Shown here in pieces: positions 1 to 11,080 of a stretch of 64,000 bases of DNA. The position numbers and the translations under genes were made by a program. The notes beneath the pieces are model-generated. The model was not told where the DNA came from. It was given only the letters and a program-made list of their open reading frames with translations, and made no database searches. This stretch comes from Diphasiastrum complanatum (Eukaryota; Streptophyta; Lycopodiopsida; Lycopodiales; Lycopodiaceae), in NCBI GenBank assembly GCA_029204225.1, contig CM055096.1, positions 35,896,611 to 35,960,610 on the forward strand. The letters run 5' to 3'. The first letter of the stretch is position 1, and the number at the start of each line of letters is the position of its first letter.

Positions 1-385
1 TCTGGTCATGTACGTCTGAATGTGCTCTCCTTGGTCCATGCGGGCACTATTCAACTTTGACTTCAGAAACATGATTCTTGATGGATTTGACATCTTGAAC
101 TGCTCCTTTAGCACATCCCATGCCAGTCTGGGTGTAATAGCATCACAAATGTGGGTAATGATGTGATTCTTCACTGACAAGTTAATGAAGGTCAAAGCTT
201 TCCTCATCTTTTTGTTGAACACTTTGATGTCTGCTTCATTTGGCAGCCTTCTCTCATCACCTGTGACGACTTCCCACACGTCTTTCTCCATCAGTATGTT
301 TTTCATTTAATTTCCACACTGCATAGTTGGATATCCCATCCAATTTGCTACTTTCACTCAAAATGGACTCTCCCATGTTTGCCAT
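1..385 (-). pseudogene. Ty1/copia gag N-terminus (UBN2-type), element A, partial
   Basis: Read on the minus strand, an ATG at 385-383 opens MANMGES followed by LDGISNYAVWK, the usual start of plant copia gag (UBN2/DUF4219 type). Near 305 a frameshift moves the frame. The second frame reads KDVWEVVTGDE, then AWDVLKEQFK and LNSARMDQGEHIQTYM, which are the conserved gag helices. Gag forms the virus-like particle of the retrotransposon. The copy runs off the left edge of the window, so the pol region is not visible. The frameshift marks it as dead. Family assignment is confident; completeness is unknown. Confidence 0.8.
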
Positions 386-1683
386 CGCAAAACTCCTTGA
401 AACTTCTGTCTTAGGCTAAGAATAGTATGTCGAAGCCAACTGTGATTCAAAAGTTGAAAATAATGACCTGCACTTTTTCCCTTACCAGGCCACTCGCCAC
501 TTTTCCACCAATTTAAAAGCCAAATCGGCGTCGCCTTCCGAAATGCACTCAATCGTCAACTCCCAACAACGTGCCCAGTGGAATGGTGAAATAACTTTTG
601 GCGTACTCCAAACACTTTCTCCACTGCAGTCACTCTATTTTTTTGTACCGTACTTGCAGGTACAGTTCGGGTGCCCTTCGTTTGGAGGTTATAGCCTTTC
701 GTTTGGGTCAAAACGGGCAATGGACCCAAAACTAGGGGCTTTTTCTAGTTTTTGAACCGTTTCTTCACCTTGAAGAAACTTCACTGAGTCACTTGTGAAG
801 GGACCCAACTCAACTTTCAGTATGAAAATTTTTAATGAAGTTGAAGGCCATAATGTACTTCACTTCTTCAGGGCCCTGTTCAAAGCTCATCCAATGGCTG
901 AACCAAATCTTGTGGTCCAAATTTCTCTCCCATCACAAGTTCTGGACCGTCGATGCATTTGACACCTCATCCAAAGGTCCAAATTGCATCTGGGCATTGA
1001 ACCACTCTCCTATAGTCGCTATGGTCTTCGAGACACTACAGTATCCATTGCGTTGGGCGTGCGAACAGCCCGCGACCTCCCTGTCTGCGGCCGCGCCTCC
1101 CCACTCTCAAAATTGTCTAATCTAACTCGCCTGTGGCCATTTTGAGCACAATATGAGGTTTGGAGCAAGATCGCCTTACTAATTCCAAGACTGTAGAGTG
1201 TTCAGTCAAGAAATTCCGTGGAGAAACGGTGATTTTAGCTCAACTTGACAAAGTGGCTTTTTTCACCTTTTTACCGCAAATCTGCTAGGTTAACTGTCTG
1301 GAGACAAATCTCTGACATAAACCTCAGAATATCTCCATGGCTGGTTGATAATGTGATTAGCTTCCTTCCTGTCCTTACGACATCCAAAACGGTGCACAAA
1401 CAGCGAAGAAATCACCAGTTATGTATAAAAATCGTAACCCCAAGCCCGGTTTCAATTTTCAGCTGGCTTCAAAACTGTCAATTTTTCACCAAATTTTTTC
1501 CTGTCTGATGCTATGCACAGGCTAATAATCCCTCTGTTGAGCTTAGCAAGCCTCTATAAATTAGAAAACATGCACCAGTGCTTCTCTTTTCATCTTCAAC
1601 CCACCGTAAACCCCGAACTCTCAGAAGATAGTACCCCCGAAGCTCTCTTCAACGACGATGTTGTACTGTGTACACTCCCTGTA
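386..1683 (-). other. 5' leader of copia element A, non-coding
   Basis: About 1.3 kb separates the gag ATG from the primer-binding site. It holds only short ORFs without recognisable domains. By position it is the untranslated leader of element A, unusually long for copia, and may include unrecognised insertions. Confidence 0.45.
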
Positions 1684-1697
1684 TGGATCTGATACCA
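1684..1697 (-). other. Primer-binding site of copia element A
   Basis: The minus strand reads TGGTATCAGATCCA, the initiator-tRNA-Met-type primer-binding site common to plant Ty1/copia elements (usual form TGGTATCAGAGC). It marks where first-strand reverse transcription starts and places the 5' LTR immediately to the right, from about 1700. Confidence 0.7.
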
Positions 1698-1699
1698 AC

Positions 1700-1975
1700 T
1701 GAGAATCTGCTTTGCATAGGAACACAGATCATTCTACACAGTAATACAGACAGAAAACACTCTCCACAGCAAGCTCACATAGCAACTGTATTTCTCAAAA
1801 TGAAATTAGACTGTACATATAGTTGTTCACTCAGGCAATCCATGCATGACCCAGGTTGCCCTTGGCGGGACACGTGTCCCGTCGACTTGCCTCGTGGCGA
1901 GGCCGATTGATCCTTATCCACTGATAGGACCCACAGTACAGTAACGCAATGATTCTAGTTTAATTCTAACTGATA
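1700..1975 (-). repeat. Probable 5' LTR remnant of element A, boundary unclear
   Basis: The sequence right of the primer-binding site starts with TG at 1700 on the plus strand, as expected for the end of a minus-strand LTR. The right border is not clear. By about 1976 the sequence has become coding RNase H of element B. No matching second LTR is in the window, so this is positional inference. Confidence 0.35.
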
Positions 1976-2610
1976 CGTGCTCAAGGAGAATCTCACCATC
2001 CATAACTTTTTCTCTTACATAGTGGTGTGCTACCTCTATGTGTTTACTTCTTGCATGGAAGATTGGATTACTTGCAAGATATTGGGCCGATATGCTCTCA
2101 CATTTGATGCAAGGTATTTCCTCCTCTTGAATGATCCCGAGTTCCACTAGTATTGTTTTGATCCAAATGACTTCCTTTGTTGTGATAGTCAAAGCCTTGT
2201 ACTCGGCTTCACATGAGGATAAGGAGATAGTGTCTTGCTTCTTAGATTGCCAAGAGACAAAATTACCTCCCAAAAATATTGTATAAGCACTTGTGTACTT
2301 TCTATCCAGCTTATCACCTGCAAAATTCGAATCTGAAAAGGCAACAAGGCTTAAATCATGTCTTTTAAAACAAAGTCCATAGTCTTGAGTAGATGCAACA
2401 TATCTCAAGATCCTCTTCTCCTTTTTCCAATCATGGATCTTTGGATTTTGCATGCTTTGACTAAGCTTATGCACACTAAAACTAAGATCAGCCCTAGTGA
2501 TAGTGAGCCATATTAAAGAGCCTATTAGACTTCTAAAAAGTGTGATGTCCTCAAAGGATGCTTCATCACAAGTTTTAGTGTCTTTAACATTAGACTCCAC
2601 AGGAGTATCT
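1976..2610 (-). pseudogene. Copia RNase H domain and end of RT, element B
   Basis: The minus frame shows the copia RT/RNase H linker (ITLFRSLIGSLIWLTITRADL) and the RNase H core: the first catalytic Asp in LVAFSDSNFAGD, ISLSSCEAEYKAL, and HARSKHIEVAHHYVREKV. Homology stops after GEILLEHVS near 1976, so the C-terminus, polypurine tract and 3' LTR are missing. On the right the coding region is cut by an insertion at 2611 and resumes at 3442. It degrades the RNA of the RNA/DNA hybrid in an intact element. It is the closest in-window relative of the same domain in C (6371-7134). Confidence 0.85.
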
Positions 2611-3441
2611 GTGAAAAATGCAAAAATAAGCTTAGTAGAGGCCAAAAATCTTGTATATAGATAAACACACATGTGTGGAGCCTATTCCCACATGTGAAAA
2701 TAGTGTACTTGTCATGTACCATAATCATATAGGTTGTACATATGATTTAATTCAAGTTCTAGTGGCTAAAAAGGCCAAAAACTAGTTTTCTAGATATATG
2801 ACACACGGCATCAATCTATTGATTGCATGAGCCAAATATTTTGGTTAGGTGTCATATCCCATGTGTAGAGGATAGCTCACATGTGTGGAATAAGCTGAAG
2901 TAGGCGAATTTTGAATTCTAGAAGATTTCCAAGTAGATCTCCATATAGAAGGAAAATGGACCAAAAGTGCTCAAAATAGAAGGGTTTGTCCAAGTGTCAA
3001 TTTTGCATGATGAATCATCATATGACAAAGCACCTTCACACATGTGGGATCAGAGGGATGATCAGTACCACGAGCTCTCAGTTATTGTATATATAGAGCC
3101 ACATTTGGCCATAATCATTGTGAGACACCAATCTTGGTTTTGGAAGCAATTTTGAGTGATTCTCTCCATTTGTCTACATTTGTTTTGATTGTTTTGAGGT
3201 TCTATCAATGTGTACTTGATTTTCAGGTTGGAATTTGTACCCTGACAAGGTTTCACACGTGTGAAACCAGCAAGTACATTTACCTTCAATAAATGATTGT
3301 TCTTGTTTGGATTTTATGTCTAGAATTGATCTAGATTGATCTTAATCTTATGTAGATTGATAGATCAAGTAAATCTAACATCCAATCCCTCTTGAGGATC
3401 AGATTAGGATCCACTCTTGGTCCTTTTTGTACTTTTTGCAT
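2611..3441. mobile_element. 831-bp insertion inside element B, probable solo LTR or MITE-like element
   Basis: This block interrupts the RT/RNase H coding region of element B at the codons for Asp-Thr. The 7-bp sequence AGTATCT occurs directly on both sides (2604-2610 and 3442-3448), consistent with target-site duplication. One base in from each end are TG (2612) and CA (3440), and the ends are loosely inverted (TGAAAAATGC and ...CTTTTTGCA). Inside are a TATATATA motif near 3089, AATAAA near 3288 and several CACATGTG/CACACGTGTG palindromes, as in an LTR with promoter and polyadenylation signals. It contains no convincing coding sequence. Solo LTR is favoured; a non-autonomous DNA element cannot be excluded. 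Confidence 0.6.
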
Positions 3442-4265
3442 AGTATCTATGCTTTTACAATCTTGCATTTTAAACTTCTTAAGCATAGATCTTACATAAC
3501 TTTCTTGAGAAATGAAAGCCAAGTCATTAGAGATCTTAATCTCTAAGCCAAGTACATGATGTAAAAATTTAAGATCTTGCATTTTGAATTCCTTTCCTAA
3601 GGAGAACTTGGTATCAGCAAGTAAATCCATGTTGCTAAGCAACACGATTATATCATTACCAACATGTTTAAGATATAATGATGGATCAAATGAACTAATT
3701 CTGAAACCAATAGAAAGAACCTCTCATACCAATCCCTTGGAGCTTGTTTCAAGCCATAAAGACTTTTCAAAAGTAAGCATACTTTTGATCCTTTGCCATT
3801 CACAACAAAACGTGGAGGTTGATGCATATATATTTCTTCTTCTAAGTAACCATTTAAGAAAGCATTGGAAACATCAAGTTGAAGCATTTTCCAATCATAA
3901 AAGCAACAAATAGTAATGAGAGTTCTACTGGTTACCATCTTTGCTACGAGAGCAAAGGTTTCTTCATAATCTATGCCTTTGATCTGGGCATAGCCTTTAG
4001 CACAAAGCCTTGCTTTGAACTTATTGATTGATCCATCATTATTGAGCTTGATTCTATAGACCCACTTTCATCCAATGACATGCTTGTCATTAGGTGGATC
4101 TACAAGTTGCCAAGTCTCATTTTGCATCAAAGCTTCATAATCGGCCTCCATAACTTTGATCCAATCCTTTGATTGAAGAGCTTCCTCCACACTTGATGGT
4201 TCTTCAATGGAAGTGTGAAAAGCATGTAGAGAACTTGAATCCTCCACTTGTTTGCCTTTTTCCAA
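3442..4265 (-). pseudogene. Copia reverse transcriptase, element B
   Basis: Two minus-strand frames carry RT blocks: WIKVMEADYEALMQNETW, then across a stop near 4070 KWVYRIK, NKFKARLCAKG, LDVSNAFLNGYLEEEIYM, SLYGLKQAPRDWYERF, and FKMQDLKFLHHVLGLEIK. The catalytic Tyr-Val-Asp-Asp loop is destroyed: the sequence here reads HVGND in shifted context near 3655. Together with the 831-bp insertion on its left, this makes B unable to supply RT. Copia order (INT before RT) is respected. Confidence 0.85.
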
Positions 4266-4269
4266 GTAG

Positions 4270-5404
4270 GTGAGTCTTCTCTCGAGTTGATCTTCTTGGA
4301 GTCATTGGTAGACTCGGATTCTCTCGTGATCTCGGCCCCAACAAGTCTTCATCTTGATCAATACTTGATGAAGAGACTCCTCCTTGATGAATAAGCTCTT
4401 GAGATTCTTGCACATTGTCCTTCATGTACATGTGATCTTCATGGAAGATCACATCTCTACTTATCATAGTTTGATTAATAGATGGAACAAGAATCCTATA
4501 GGCTTTACTTGAGTAGCCTATCATGATGCCTTTAAGAGCATTAGCATCTTTTTTTTTTCTTTTTTCAAGAGGTACATGTACAAGGCATACACATCCAAAT
4601 GTTCTAAGATGATTGACCTCGGGTTTCCTTCCATACAACTTTTCATAAGGTGAAATATCTTCTATAGCATGATTTGGCAAAAAATTGCAAAGATAGTTAG
4701 CACATCCTATTGCTTCTCCCCAAAAATCTTTAGAAAGAGAGGCTCCTAGTCTAAGTGCCTTGCACATTCACATAGAGTTCTATTTTTTCTTTCGGCCACT
4801 CCATTATATTGAGGAGAGTAGGAACAAGTGAAATATCTTCTAGTGCCAAAATCATTACAAAAGTTTCATATGCAAGTGCTTTAGAAGATAAGAGGTAATC
4901 TCAAACAAAACGTGAGTATTTATCAATAGATGTTATAAAACATGTAGCTCCACCCTTGCTCTTGGTGGATGAGAAATGGATGTCACTATGGATGAGTTCC
5001 AAAGGTGCTTTGGACTTGATGGTTGATCTTTGATGTGGCCTTGCATGTGATTTGGCCAATGAACATGCATCACAAGGACTTGGCTCCTTGATCATGGACT
5101 TAGGCAAACCATGAGCTAGCTCCAACTTGCACATAGATTGCATGGCCTTGGAGTTGGGATGGCCCAACCTCTTATGCCATAGATCTTCATTTGGAAGCTT
5201 TCCTTGTAGCATAATATTCGAGCAAAGATTAGCATTTCCATTTCCATCAAGCTTGAATAACCTTCCAAAATGAGAACATGATGCTATTATATCATCATCT
5301 TTTGTGATCAAGCAAGTACCATCTCTAAAATCTACTTGTAGACCATCATCATTGAGTTGGCCTACACTTATTAGATTTTTAGTCAAACTAGGAACATAGA
5401 GCAC
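4270..5404 (-). pseudogene. Copia GAG-preintegrase and integrase, element B
   Basis: The right part reads MLYVPSLTKNLISVGQL, then LWHKRLGHPN...CDACSLAK, the His-His-Cys-Cys zinc site of the integrase N-terminus, and ELIHSDIHF with the first catalytic Asp. The middle of the core (second Asp and Glu) lies in a damaged stretch at about 4768-4900. The left part carries FWGEAIGCANYLCN, FGCVCLVHVPLEKRKK and VISRDVIFHED-type C-terminal blocks. Integrase would insert the cDNA into the host genome. Stops between the two frames show decay. Confidence 0.83.
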
Positions 5405-5437
5405 ATCATTGAGATCAAACGTATCTAGAGATATGCT

Positions 5438-6128
5438 TCATATGTCTTCTATCATACATTCCTCATCATTTGCTGTATAGATACAACTTCTAGATCCTTT
5501 GTATGGTACAAGATTACAAAAAGAGTTTTTATCACTACTCATGTGGGATGAGGCCCCACTATCTAGCCACCATAAATTAGAATGCTTGAAAGAGGAAGAT
5601 GAAAAGTTAGACATCATAAGTGAATCTTCTTTATCACAAGGAGGTTCATCTTCACAAGTGATGTTGGCTTGCTTTTTCCTTTTGTAGAATTGGGAGGCAA
5701 AATGCCCCTTCTTGCCACATGAGAAACAAGTAACCTTGTACTTGTTCTTCTTCACATTGGATGAGCTTTTTTCCGCCTCGGATGTCTTCTCCATTGCTTT
5801 TGTGTTGTCCTTGGAGCTCTTGCCATTCTTTCTGTCTTTTCTCTTCTCCTTGGATTTGGTGAAGAGTGCTTGATCACTTCCTCCATCCTTGAGAGACAAT
5901 CTCTCAAATCTTGCCACTCGAGTTTGATGCCTATACTCCTCGGCTATCAAGATTCCTTGTAAGGCTTCTAAAGAGGGTAAGTCCTCTTTAATTGCATAAG
6001 ATTGAACAATGGTATCAAAATCCTCACTTAATCCATTCAAAATAACTTGAACAATTTCTTTGGATTTGATAGAATCATCTATGCAACAAAGATCTTTATG
6101 GAGATCCTTGACTCTAGAAACATAGGAT
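5438..6128 (-). pseudogene. Copia gag C-terminus and aspartic protease, element B
   Basis: The frame opens with SRVKDLHKDLC and continues through VQVILNGLSEDFD and LPSLEALQG, gag helices shared with C and D. A lysine/serine-rich stretch leads to the zinc knuckle CFSCGKKGHFASQF, whose last Cys is replaced by Phe. Protease follows, with WWLDSGASSHM carrying the catalytic Asp-Ser-Gly. Homology to gag ends at about 6128, exactly where the LTR fragment of C begins. The N-terminal half of gag, the leader and the 5' LTR of B are therefore absent from its expected side. Confidence 0.83.
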
Positions 6129-6356
6129 GCATGCACTGATTGCATGTGGCTTGCATGCATACAGTAAAACTTTGCATGCTATCTAAACATCTGCATGTCA
6201 TCATAATTGAACCTAACTAGCTCAAATCCGAGCTACACTAGAAGGATATGTGCTCAATTCACACTCCTTTTATGTACAACATGAATTCTAGTGGAAATCA
6301 CCATGGACATGACTCCAAACTTGAGATAGGAAGATAATATTTTGATAATCTTCACA
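6129..6356 (-). repeat. Element C 3' LTR, 5' half only
   Basis: The minus strand begins TGTGAAG at 6356 right after a purine-rich tract, as a copia 3' LTR should. It aligns with the right half of the D LTR (about 21557-21785) and stops at 6129 in a GCATGC-rich spot next to the gag of B. The remaining half of the LTR is not found here. It is present instead at the other end of C (11081-11569). Confidence 0.75.
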
Positions 6357-6366
6357 CTCCTCCTTA
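6357..6366 (-). other. Polypurine tract of element C
   Basis: On the minus strand TTTAAGGAGGAG runs directly into the LTR start TGTGAAG. This is the expected plus-strand priming site position. Confidence 0.55.
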
Positions 6367-6370
6367 AAAA

Positions 6371-7134
6371 TTATGTTCCTATCAACATAGATTTCGAAAT
6401 TAGGCCAAGGTTTGACCTCATAAATACATTCTTGAGTAGAGGCTTGGTGAGAAGATCTGCAACACAATTTGAAGATGAAACATGCTCCAATGAGATCTCT
6501 CTCCCAATGACTTTTTCTCTTACAAAATGATGAGCCACTTCAATATGCTTGCTCCTTGCATGAAAGACTGGATTATTTGCAAGAGCCTGAGCAGAAATGT
6601 TATCATTCTTGATAATTGGTAAATCTTCATCTGCATAACACTTTCGCTCCAAAAGTAGCCTTTTGATCCATAAAACCTCCTTTGTTGTGGTTGTAAGAGA
6701 TTTGTATTCAGCTTCACAGGATGATAAGGAAATAGTTGCTTGCTTCTTTGATAGCCAAGAAACCAAATTTCCTCCAAGAAATATAGTGTAAGCACTTGTG
6801 GATTTGCTATCCAACCTGTCTTCTGCAAAATTTGAATCTGAAAAAGCAATCAAAATCAGATCTTCTCCTTCATAGAATAGTCCATAATCCAAGATAGAAG
6901 ATATATACTCAAGACTCTTTTAGCCAACTTCCAATGATATAACTTTGTATCCTGCATGTGTTGACTTAGCTTATGAACACAAAAGCTTAGATCAGGCCTA
7001 GTCACTGTTAACCAAATAAGTGAGCCAATAAGTCTCCTATAAAGAGTGATGTCCCCAAAGGATTTTTCATCATCTTTAATAGGAACTTTTACAGTGTGTT
7101 CCATAGGTGTATCTATGCCTTTACAATTCTCCAT
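6371..7134 (-). pseudogene. Copia RNase H and RT C-terminus, element C
   Basis: Two overlapping minus frames make up the domain. The right one has KSFGDITLYRRLIGSLIW and LSFCVHKLSQHMQDTK. The left one has LIAFSDSNFAEDRLD, SLSSCEAEYKSLT, HARSKHIEVAHHFVREKV and NCVADLLTKPLLKN, then ends with a stop just before the polypurine tract. A frameshift near 6890 joins them. Catalytic Asp and Glu positions are still readable, so decay is mild compared with B. Confidence 0.88.
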
Positions 7135-7860
7135 CTAGAATTTCCTGAGCATGGAAAGTGCATATCTACTTTGGCTTATAAATGCATGACCTTTCCAAAA
7201 ATCTATTTCAAGGCCTAGAATATAGTGAAGAACTCCTAATTCCTGCATCTTAAACTCAGTACCAAGTGCATGCTTAGTTTCTTCAACTAACTTCTCATTG
7301 TTTCCACAAAGAATGATATCATCTACATAGATGAGAAGAATAATTACAAAATTATCTACAAACTTATAATACAGAGAAGGGTCATATTCACTTAGACAAA
7401 ATCCGAGTGATATGAGATAGGAACTGAGCCTTGCATACCAAGACCTTAGTGCATGTTTCAGTCCATACAGACTTTTGAACAAAAGACAAACTTTTGATTC
7501 ATCACCTTCCTTCACAAAACATGGAGGCTGCTCCATATAAATCTCCTCCTCAAGGTAGCCATTGAGAAATGCATTAGAAACATCAAGCTAGAACATACTC
7601 CATTTGTGAAAACATGAAAGAGATATGAGTATTTGAATTGTTACCATCTTTGCAACTGGTGCAAAGGTATCTTCATAGTCAAGACCTTTAATCTGTGAGT
7701 AGCCTTTGGCACAAAGTCTTGCTTTATACTTATTGATAGATCCATCATGATTATACTTGATTCTTAATACCCACTTACATCCGATCACATGCATGTTGTT
7801 TGGTGGCTCCACAAACTCCCATGTGTTATTTGACTTCAAGGCTTCAAATTCTTGGGTCAT
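7135..7860 (-). pseudogene. Copia reverse transcriptase, element C
   Basis: RT blocks read in order: FEALKSNNTWEFVEPPN, CKWVLRIKYNHDGSINKYK, ARLCAKGYSQIKGLDYEDTF, LDVSNAFLNGYLEEEIYME, SLYGLKHALRSWYARL, and the intact catalytic LIYVDDIILCGNN. The YVDD codons are at 7318-7329. Stops occur near 7590 (before LDVSNAF) and at 7135. This is the best-preserved RT of the B/C/D family in the window, but the stops make it non-functional as written. Confidence 0.9.
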
Positions 7861-7861
7861 T

Positions 7862-9036
7862 GTTTCAACCCACTCCTTGGATTGAAAAGCTTCTTGGACA
7901 TCCTTAGGCTCGTCATCTGATATAAAAAGTGCATGATAGGAAGTTTCACCTTCCACTTGCCTTCCTTCTTCATCATATGTGAACCTCCTTGGGTCAGATC
8001 TTGGTCGTGTGAATCTTTTGGGTGTGGTAGCTTGAATTTGCTCCTTCTCAAGCCTCGGCCTCACCTCTTCTTGAACAACATCAAGATTGATGATTGATCT
8101 TGCATGAGTATCTTTGATCTGTGCATCATCCAAGTTAAATTTCTGATCTTCATGGAAGATCACATCTCTACTAACAACATTTTTGTCAGTAGAGGGCAAA
8201 TAAATCTTGTATGTTTTTTTAGTGGATGCATATTCTACAAAAATTATTTTTACTGCATTAGGAACCTCCTTCTTCCTAGTTTCTAGAGGCACATGCACAA
8301 AGCATACACAGCCAAAAATCCTAAGATGATCTACCTTAGGCTTTTTCTTATACAACATCTCAAATGGTGTCTTTCCTCCTATTGCAAGATTTGGAAGCCT
8401 ATTACAAAGATAGTTTGCACATGCAACTGCCTCTCCCCAAAATTCTTTAGGCAGAGAAGCTTCTGGCCTAATGGCTTTTGCACATTCATACAAAGTTCTA
8501 TTCTTTCTCTCAACAATTCCATTTTGCTGAGGAGTATATGAACAAGAAAACTCTCTTTGAATACACTCTCTCTCACAAAAGTCTTTAAACTTATTGGAAG
8601 TGTACTCTCATCCACTATCACTTCTTAAAGCTTTTAACTTGAAAGGAAACTGCTTCTCTACATAAGCTTTAAAACTAAGAAAAACATCATAAACCATGGC
8701 TTTTAAAGATAGCATATAGATCCAAGAATGTCTTGTATAATCATCTACAAAAGAGACAAAGCAGTTGGCTCCTCCTTTGCTCTTAGTTGAGAAATGAACA
8801 TCTGAGTGTACAAGTTCAAATGGTTGCTTTGTCTTGATACTTGATCTCGGAAAAGGCCTTCTGTGTGGCTTTGCCAGCACACAAGCTTCACAAGGTAGAA
8901 GCTCCTTTGATAGTGTCTTTGGTAGACCAACAACTTTTTCTTCTTTGACCATAGATTGCATGGCTTTGAAATTGGGATGACCCAATCTCTTGTGCCACAG
9001 ATCCTCCTGTAGAACCTTGGTCGCATAAGCAATATC
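7862..9036 (-). pseudogene. Copia integrase, element C
   Basis: The right part has the zinc site around MGHPNFKAMQSM and CEACVLAKPHRRP, with first catalytic Asp in LVHSDVHF. It also has VDDYTRHSWIYML and LRSDSG with the second Asp. An in-frame stop follows near 8609. The core then continues with FSCSYTPQQNG and the catalytic Glu in ERKNRTLYECAKA (about 8480-8500). The C-terminal blocks are FWGEAVACANYLCN, FGCVCFVHVPLETRKK and VVSRDVIFHEDQK. All DDE residues are visible, but stops separate them. Confidence 0.88.
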
Positions 9037-9966
9037 TCAAATGTTAGCACTCTCCCTAGAATCTAGTTTGTACAACTTACCAATTCTAGATCCTCTAGCA
9101 ATAACTTCATTTTCTCTTGAGATTATACACTTGTCAACTTGAAACTTGACATCCAATCCACTATCAAACAACTGTCCTACACTAATGAGATTCTTAGTCA
9201 ATCTAGGTACATACAGTACATCATGCAAGCAAAATTTTTTTGATGATGATGCATGCAATAGAATGCTACCTATTCCTTCAATCCTACACTCTACATCATT
9301 AGTAGTATAGATTGACCTTTTTGCACCTAGATATGGCATGAGATTAGTGAAAGAGTTCCTAGAACTAGACATATGGGAACTAGCCCCACTATCTATCCAC
9401 CAAACTTCTTCATTCTTAAAAGGAAAAGATGAAAAAGTAGACATCATTAATGAATCCTCTCTTTCACTCTCTACACCCTCACACTCATCCTCATTGGTAA
9501 GGTTAGCTTGCTTAGATCGGTTCTTCTTCTTGAAACAGTTTGATGCATAGTGTCCTTTCTTGCCATAGAAAAAACACTTGATCTTTGACAGCTTCTTCTT
9601 GCCATTGGATGTTGCACCTTGTGAGGACTGATCCTCACCACCTTCTTTGGCTTTGTCCTTCTTGAAGTGTTGTTGTCCTTTGCCCTTGCCTCTTGACTTG
9701 TCTCTGATGAAGAGTGCTTTGTAATCTCCACCATCTTTCAATGAAAGTCTGTTGATCCTCAGCATCTTGTTCTCTTGCCTACTTTCTTCAGCAATGAGGA
9801 CACCTTGCAGTGTCTCCAAGGATGGAAGATCCTCTCTAACAGCATAAGTCTGCACAATATTGTCATACTCATCTCTAAGTCCATTTAGGACTACTTGAAC
9901 AAGTTCAGTGTTCTTAAGAGCATCACTAATACCAACGAACTCTTGATGAAGATCCTTAACTCTCAT
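9037..9966 (-). pseudogene. Copia gag C-terminus, protease and pre-integrase, element C
   Basis: One long minus frame of about 309 codons runs from MRVKDLHQEF through VQVVLNGLRDEYD and a Lys-rich linker. Its zinc knuckle is CFFYGKKGHYASNC, with the second Cys changed to Tyr. Protease WWIDSGASSHM follows, and then the pre-integrase block VLYVPRLTKNLISVGQL. It ends at SRESANI. Gag and protease would package and process the element's proteins. A stop separates this frame from the gag N-terminus (10062-10340). Confidence 0.88.
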
Positions 9967-10061
9967 GACATATGATGAAGCACTCTCATCTACTCTCTGA
10001 TAACTTATATTTGGTTTTTAAGTGTAAGCAATCTAGAAGTATTTTTGATTTTATAGATTGT

Positions 10062-10340
10062 TTATAGAGTATCCCAAGCTTCCTTGGTAGTGGTGCATGT
10101 ACTGATCTCTCTTAACACTTCATTGGTAACATTCATTTTTATAAAATGAAGGGCAATTCTGGTTCTTTTGTGGAATGCTGCAGCATCCTTAGGTGCAGCA
10201 GGTTCTTCTTTAGCTCCACTCACAATATCTATTACATCCTGTAGAATCAACAATGATTCCATTCTGATCTTCCACATTGCATAATTGGAAGATGTTAATC
10301 TCTCACTATGCTCTAAGAAATGTGAACCAGATGAAGACAT
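10062..10340 (-). pseudogene. Copia gag N-terminus (UBN2), element C
   Basis: The frame starts MSSSGSHFLEHSERL and has the conserved SNYAMWKIRMESLL plus NEVLREISTCTTTKEAWDTL. The ATG at 10340-10338 fits the gag start of the closely similar copy D (21254 or slightly left). Stop codons between 9967 and 10061 break the connection to the rest of gag. Confidence 0.85.
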
Positions 10341-11068
10341 CTTCTTGGTGAGAAATGCTAGTAATGATAAAAAATGGAACTGAAAGGATGGTGCTTGCTA
10401 TCTCAATCTAGGATCTAACACAGATGTTGAACCACCCTATGAAATCTAGCAACAAATATGAGAACAAATTCTCAATATAAAAAATCAATCTATCTTGAAT
10501 TTGGATCTTGCTTCAGTCACAAGAGAAGAAGCACATGCAAGCATGAAGTCTATTTCTCCCATGAGTTTCATGTACTGACAAAATCTCTAGGAACTTACTT
10601 TCAACTCAAACACAGTAATATGTGTGAAATGAAAAGTCTAAGACCTCAGAACACTCACTTCTATCCAATTCTACTTGATTGACAATGAAAATTGATGAAA
10701 AAGACAAATGTGTGCTCACTTTGGCATATCCCATGAGTTGAGTACCCTCTGAAACTCTCTGATTGCCTAAAATTCTTCTAAGAACAAATCAAATTGATTT
10801 AGAAACAAGAGCAAAACATTCTACTCTCCAATACCTATTCAACAAGCTATAGAACATCAAATTTGGATCATTCCTTGAGAAGTAGCACTCATTAATGAGG
10901 GCTGATTTCACATGTGCGAGCTCTCTATCCGTATAGAGCTCCACTGGATCAGATCAGCCTTGATTTGATCCACTTATGGTCCACAGATTGCTTGTTTCTC
11001 AGCAAGTTTGAATCCTTCTCCAAAATCCGAGTTCCTGCAAGCAAAAAATCACCTCTTCAAAGCATGAA
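10341..11068 (-). other. Leader of element C, non-coding
   Basis: About 730 bp lies between the gag ATG and the primer-binding site, with no domain-bearing ORF. This is the untranslated leader. The equivalent region is largely deleted in copy D. Confidence 0.6.
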
Positions 11069-11080
11069 GCTCTGATACCA
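11069..11080 (-). other. Primer-binding site of element C
   Basis: The minus strand reads TGGTATCAGAGC directly after the LTR end CTTCACA. This is the standard initiator-tRNA-Met-type site of plant copia elements. It fixes the LTR boundary at 11081. Confidence 0.88.
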
